Below, piece after piece: positions 4,539 to 8,117 of a DNA stretch of 8,117 nt. Below the pieces are notes generated by a model. That model saw only the letters and a list, made by a program, of their open reading frames with translations, was not told the DNA's origin and searched no databases. The stretch lies in contig CAMVAB010000039.1 of the NCBI GenBank assembly GCA_947165335.1, positions 1 through 8,117 of the forward strand, written 5' to 3'. The DNA comes from an uncultured Pseudomonadota bacterium. GTDB taxonomy: Bacteria > Pseudomonadota > Alphaproteobacteria > Rs-D84. A program made the translations under genes and the position numbers. Position 1 is the first letter of the stretch. Every line of letters begins with the position of its first letter.

Positions 4539-7046
4539 ATGGCTGAAAAAAATAAACTTTCACCGGTAATGCAACAATATGTTGATATGAAATCTGAAAA
4601 TCCAGATGCGTTATTGATGTTCCGTCTGGGTGATTTTTACGAGGCTTTTTTTGAAGATGCGAAAACTGTCAGCACAACATTATCTTTGGTTTTAACTCAT
4701 CGTGGAACCGATGGTTTTGGTACAGATGTTCCAATGTGTGGTATTCCATGGCATGCTGCTGATAATTATTTTGGTCGCCTGGTTAAAAGCGGTTTCAAGG
4801 TTGCATTAGTTGAACAAATGGAAACACCCCAACAGGCAAAACAACGCGGACATAAATTTATTGAAAGAAAAGTTATTCGTGTTTTGACACCAGGGACCCT
4901 AACTGATGAAAATTTATTAACACCAAACAAATCTAATTTTTTAATTTCTATTGTTCCAACAGGAACATCCACATTTGATTTAGCCGGTTGTGATATTTCT
5001 ACTGGTGAATTTTTCATTGGCGAATCAGATTCTATTATTGACGATATGATTCGAATAAACCCTGCTGAAATCATATATCCAGAAAAAGATGCAGAAAACC
5101 AAATCATTAAAAATTTACGTGAAATATATAAAACTACACCTGTTTATGAAAAGCTTTATGTGCGTTCGGATATTAATTTAATTGTTTCGCATGTGTTTGG
5201 TGGAAATGTTCGATCTGATAATAACGAAGACGCCGATGCAATAACATTATTAGCAGGATATTTGTTCAACACACAACGCGGTGCAAACATATCTTTTCGT
5301 GCACCATATTCTTTTAAATCTGGTCGTCAATTGCTTATCGATTCATCCACATGGAAAAGTTTGGAAATAGATGCGCCTATAAATGATGGCGGTGCATGTT
5401 TATTGGATGTTATTGATAAAACCAAGACAGCAAACGGCGCGCGTAAATTGCGTTCGTATTTAAGAACTTTGCCGGGCGACCGTGATGTTATTTTACAACG
5501 CCAAGAACACATTGGGCATTTATTAACAAATCATTCGTTAATGGCAGAAATAGATTCTGTGTTATCGCGAATTCCTGATGTGAATCGTGCTTTGGCGCGT
5601 TTAATGTCTGGGCGCGGAACCCCACGTGATTTAAAAAATGTTTCTGAATTTCTACTAGTGCTTGATACAGTAAAAAACGTTGGTAAAAAACTCGATATAA
5701 CATTGGCTGAAAAGTTTGCAGATATAAATACACACGATGACTTTGCAAATAAATTAAAGCGTGCATTAAATGATGATTTACCAACATTTTTTAGAGACGG
5801 TAATGTAATTAAACCAGGCTTTGATATCGCACTTGATAATATGCGTAAACTTTCAAATGGTGGTATGGAAACTATCGCAGCACTTCAGGCAGAATACATA
5901 AATAAAACCGGCATAAATACATTAAAGATTAAATATAATAACATACTGGGGTATTTTATAGAGGTTCCGTCCGCTCGTGCTGACACTCTTATGGCGCCAG
6001 ATTCTGGATTTATACATCGTCAAACAATGGCGGGGAATATGCGTTTTACAACCACCCGTTTAATCGATTTAGATAATGATATACGAAGCGCATCTGAGAA
6101 AGCATCCGCCATTGAAACTGAAATCATAGACAGATTAATTGAAAACATTCGTGAAATATCAAATGATTTAATGAATACAGCAGATTTAGTGGCTGATGTC
6201 GATGTTTGGAATTCACTTGCCAGTGTTGCAGATTTATATTCATGGGTTCGTCCAACAATAACAACAACAACTGAATTTAATATCATTGGTGGTCGTCATC
6301 CTGTAATAGAAGATGTGTTGCGACACAGCGGAAATAATTTTGTTAAAAATGATTGCGATTTAAACAAACATCCTGTTGCCTTGTTAACAGGACCAAATAT
6401 GGCTGGTAAATCAACATATTTGCGTCAAAATGCAATATTGGTTGTGTTGGCCCATCTTGGATCTTTTGTGCCCGCAGTATCTGCAACGATTGGTATTTGC
6501 GACCAATTATTTTCTCGTGTTGGCGCATCTGATAATTTAGCGGCAGGACAATCAACATTTATGGTTGAAATGGTTGAAACCGCAAACATATTAAATCGCG
6601 CAACAAAACAATCTTTTATTATATTTGATGAAATAGGGCGCGGAACATCAACATTTGATGGTATGGCAATTGCCCAGGCGGTTCTTGAATACCTTAATAC
6701 ATTAAATGCGCGTACATTATTCGCAACACATTATCACGAATTAACAGAATTAGTTAACGATGAAAATTTGAACAGTGTTTCATGTTTAACAATCGATGTG
6801 CGCGAACATAATAATGATATAGTATTTTTACATAAAATTATTTCCGGGGTTGCGAATCGCTCGTACGGTATTGCTGTTGCAAAAATGGCAGGGATGCCAT
6901 CGAAAATAGTTGAACGCGCCGAAGATGTTTTGGCAAATTTAGAAAACGAAAAAACACATACACCTGTTATAAAGAAAGAAAAACCATCGATAAAACCGAT
7001 GGTTAACGAAGAAAACAAAAAACCACAATTATCATTGTTTGAATAA
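4539..7046 (+). CDS. mutS: DNA mismatch repair protein MutS
   Basis: MutS recognises mismatches and small loops and, on ATP binding, becomes a sliding clamp that recruits MutL. The 835-residue protein is complete. Domain I carries the mismatch-probing Phe-x-Glu motif in GDFYEAFFEDA (F33, E35). The connector, core and clamp domains follow, with NILGYFIEV in the core. The ATPase domain has Walker A GPNMAGKST at 618-626, the conserved SRVGASDNLAAGQSTFMVEM segment, Walker B FDE with D697 and E698, GRGTSTFDG at 700-708 and ATHYHEL. A charged linker leads to QLSLF at 830-834, a beta-clamp-binding motif, one residue before the end. The tetramerisation tail found after this motif in E. coli is absent. 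It starts one base after xseB with no clear ribosome binding site, so coupled translation is likely. Confidence 0.98.
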   Translation: MAEKNKLSPVMQQYVDMKSENPDALLMFRLGDFYEAFFEDAKTVSTTLSLVLTHRGTDGFGTDVPMCGIPWHAADNYFGRLVKSGFKVALVEQMETPQQAKQRGHKFIERKVIRVLTPGTLTDENLLTPNKSNFLISIVPTGTSTFDLAGCDISTGEFFIGESDSIIDDMIRINPAEIIYPEKDAENQIIKNLREIYKTTPVYEKLYVRSDINLIVSHVFGGNVRSDNNEDADAITLLAGYLFNTQRGANISFRAPYSFKSGRQLLIDSSTWKSLEIDAPINDGGACLLDVIDKTKTANGARKLRSYLRTLPGDRDVILQRQEHIGHLLTNHSLMAEIDSVLSRIPDVNRALARLMSGRGTPRDLKNVSEFLLVLDTVKNVGKKLDITLAEKFADINTHDDFANKLKRALNDDLPTFFRDGNVIKPGFDIALDNMRKLSNGGMETIAALQAEYINKTGINTLKIKYNNILGYFIEVPSARADTLMAPDSGFIHRQTMAGNMRFTTTRLIDLDNDIRSASEKASAIETEIIDRLIENIREISNDLMNTADLVADVDVWNSLASVADLYSWVRPTITTTTEFNIIGGRHPVIEDVLRHSGNNFVKNDCDLNKHPVALLTGPNMAGKSTYLRQNAILVVLAHLGSFVPAVSATIGICDQLFSRVGASDNLAAGQSTFMVEMVETANILNRATKQSFIIFDEIGRGTSTFDGMAIAQAVLEYLNTLNARTLFATHYHELTELVNDENLNSVSCLTIDVREHNNDIVFLHKIISGVANRSYGIAVAKMAGMPSKIVERAEDVLANLENEKTHTPVIKKEKPSIKPMVNEENKKPQLSLFE
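6982..7004 (+). repeat. Inverted repeat (stem-loop) in the 3' end of mutS
   Basis: AACCATCG (6982-6989) and CGATGGTT (6997-7004) form a perfect 8-bp stem with a seven-base loop, 44 bases before the truB start. No T-run follows, so it is not an intrinsic terminator. It encodes part of the low-complexity linker before the clamp motif, a region free to carry an RNA-level signal. Confidence 0.4.
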
Positions 7047-7047
7047 A

Positions 7048-7917
7048 ATGGACGGCATAATAATCTTGGACAAAGATTCTGGCGTGTTCAGCAGAACTGC
7101 CGGACACCATATTGCAAAAATGTTCGGCGAAAAAAAATTTGGCCATATTGGAACATTGGACCCAATGGCAACCGGCGTTTTACCAATTGCAATTGGAAAC
7201 GCAACTAAAATGATACCGTTTATCGAAGAAATAAATGCAAATAAGAAAGAATATTTATTTGGATTAAAATTTGGAATTGAAACAGATTCTTTGGATATAA
7301 CAGGAAAAGAAATAAATAAATCGACCGTTATTCCTGATGAAGAGGAAATTAAATCAGCAATTCAAAAATTAACTGGTGAAATCGAACAAATTCCACCAAT
7401 GTTTTCAGCAGTTCATATAAACGGAAAACGCGCATACGAATTGGCACGCGCAGGTAAAGAAATTAAAATTAACCCACGAAAAATTACTATTTATGAATTG
7501 GAATATATCGGTAACAACAAAGATGAATATAATTTTCGTGTTGTTTGTTCGCGCGGAACATATGTTCGTTCACTCGTTCGTGATATAGCAAAAATATGTG
7601 GGACATACGCCACAACAACCTATATTCGGCGAACACTTACAAATGGGTTTGATATAAAAAACGCCATAAAACTTGATTTTTTGGAAAATCTGGTTAATAA
7701 TAGGTGCGCTGTCGATAAATACTTATTGGCACCAGATTGTGCACTGGGGGACATTCCGGTAACCAATTTGGATGATAAAGACACAATATTGTATAAAAAC
7801 GGTGGATTTATCAAAGTGGCTGAAAATGACGGTTTATATCGCGTTTATTCAAATAAAAACTTCGTTGGAATAGGGCGTATTGAAAACCAGACATTAAAGC
7901 CAAAACGAACAATTTAA
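7048..7917 (+). CDS. truB: tRNA pseudouridine(55) synthase TruB
   Basis: TruB converts U55 in the T-loop of tRNAs to pseudouridine. From ATG 7048 the protein has 289 residues. GHIGTLDPMATGVLP (32-46) holds the catalytic aspartate D38; KEYLFGLKFGIETDS (67-81), QIPPMFSAVHINGKRAYELAR (114-134) and SRGTYVRSLVRDIA (168-181) are the other family motifs. Motif I is altered: LDKPxGxTS reads LDKDSGVFS. The last 60 residues are a divergent PUA-like tail. ATG 7048 is chosen because the family begins MxGxxxLDK; the in-frame TTG at 7039, inside mutS, would add only three residues. The start is one base after the mutS stop, with no ribosome binding site, indicating coupling. rpsO follows 15 bases later, the usual truB-rpsO pairing. 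Confidence 0.96.
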   Translation: MDGIIILDKDSGVFSRTAGHHIAKMFGEKKFGHIGTLDPMATGVLPIAIGNATKMIPFIEEINANKKEYLFGLKFGIETDSLDITGKEINKSTVIPDEEEIKSAIQKLTGEIEQIPPMFSAVHINGKRAYELARAGKEIKINPRKITIYELEYIGNNKDEYNFRVVCSRGTYVRSLVRDIAKICGTYATTTYIRRTLTNGFDIKNAIKLDFLENLVNNRCAVDKYLLAPDCALGDIPVTNLDDKDTILYKNGGFIKVAENDGLYRVYSNKNFVGIGRIENQTLKPKRTI

Positions 7918-7932
7918 ACAAAAGGAAATATA

Positions 7933-8117
7933 ATGTCCGTAACAAAAGAAAGAAAAAGCGAATTAGTCAAAGCTTTTAAAACAAGCGAAAACGACAATGG
8001 TGGTTCTGCAGCATCTCAGGTTGCTGTTTTAACAGAACGCATTCGCAATTTAACAGAACACATGAAAAACAACCACAAAGATGAACATTCAAAACGTGGA
8101 TTGTTATTGATGGTTAA
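7933..8117 (+). CDS. rpsO: 30S ribosomal protein S15, partial (3' end outside window)
   Basis: S15 binds the central domain of 16S rRNA early in 30S assembly and contacts the 50S subunit in a bridge. The first 61 residues are present, reading MSVTKERKSELVKAF, then GGSAASQVAVLTERIRNLTEHMK and HKDEHSKRGLLLMV. H43, D50 and S53 match the family's rRNA-contact residues. The segment usually reading GSxEVQVA has SAASQVA. The reading frame is open at the window end; about 28 residues are missing from a usual 89. AAAGGAA (7921-7927) is a good ribosome binding site before ATG 7933. The gene lies 15 bases after truB with no terminator between them, and pnp commonly follows in other proteobacteria. Confidence 0.97.
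   Translation, partial: MSVTKERKSELVKAFKTSENDNGGSAASQVAVLTERIRNLTEHMKNNHKDEHSKRGLLLMV

Noticed and set aside
5111..5126. parS-like string AAATTTACGTGAAATA inside mutS
   Set aside because: It matches canonical parS at 11 of 16 positions but is not a palindrome, and it lies in coding sequence where CGTGAAAT recurs as Arg-Glu-Ile codons.
7039..7047. TTG at 7039 as the truB start
   Set aside because: It would overlap mutS and add three residues before the family's normal start, with no ribosome binding site to support it.
1..8117. tRNA genes, CRISPR arrays, insertion sequences, prophage or toxin-antitoxin genes
   Set aside because: I saw no direct repeat array, transposase, cloverleaf or integrase; coding and regulatory features account for nearly all of the window.

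Overview
The window comes from an AT-rich (about one third GC by eye), Gram-negative bacterium, most likely an alphaproteobacterium. The gene order rsmG-parA-parB is the classic alphaproteobacterial origin-proximal block, and the pal gene encodes an outer-membrane peptidoglycan-associated lipoprotein. Several proteins are short or divergent: RsmG, IF3, a cysteine-free uracil-DNA glycosylase relative, and MutS without a long C-terminal tail. All nine visible stop codons are TAA. Together these suggest a fast-evolving, possibly reduced or host-associated lineage. This placement is inference; no 16S or other marker is present.

Layout. (1) 32-2359, plus strand: rsmG (16S rRNA methyltransferase), a 115-base gap, then parA and parB for chromosome segregation. 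The gap holds an 18-bp perfect palindrome resembling parS and a likely parAB promoter. A bidirectional terminator at 2366-2393 ends the block. (2) 2411-2827, minus strand: pal, convergent with parB, with its own promoter and structured leader. (3) 2903-3646, plus strand: a family-4-like uracil-DNA glycosylase homologue, divergent from pal. (4) 3690-4238: infC (IF3), best read as starting at an ATT codon, followed by a strong intrinsic terminator. (5) 4334 to the window end: xseB-mutS-truB-rpsO in tight array. The first two junctions are TAA-N-ATG with no ribosome binding site, so this looks like one translationally coupled operon mixing DNA repair with RNA modification and ribosome genes.

Every gene belongs to a known housekeeping family. 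I see no mobile element, CRISPR array, phage gene, toxin-antitoxin pair or unknown multi-gene system. The most interesting signals are within these families: a candidate divergent parS site beside a ParB whose DNA-recognition residues are also altered, the ATT-start infC, the cysteine-less UDG-like protein, and the unusual repair/translation operon.
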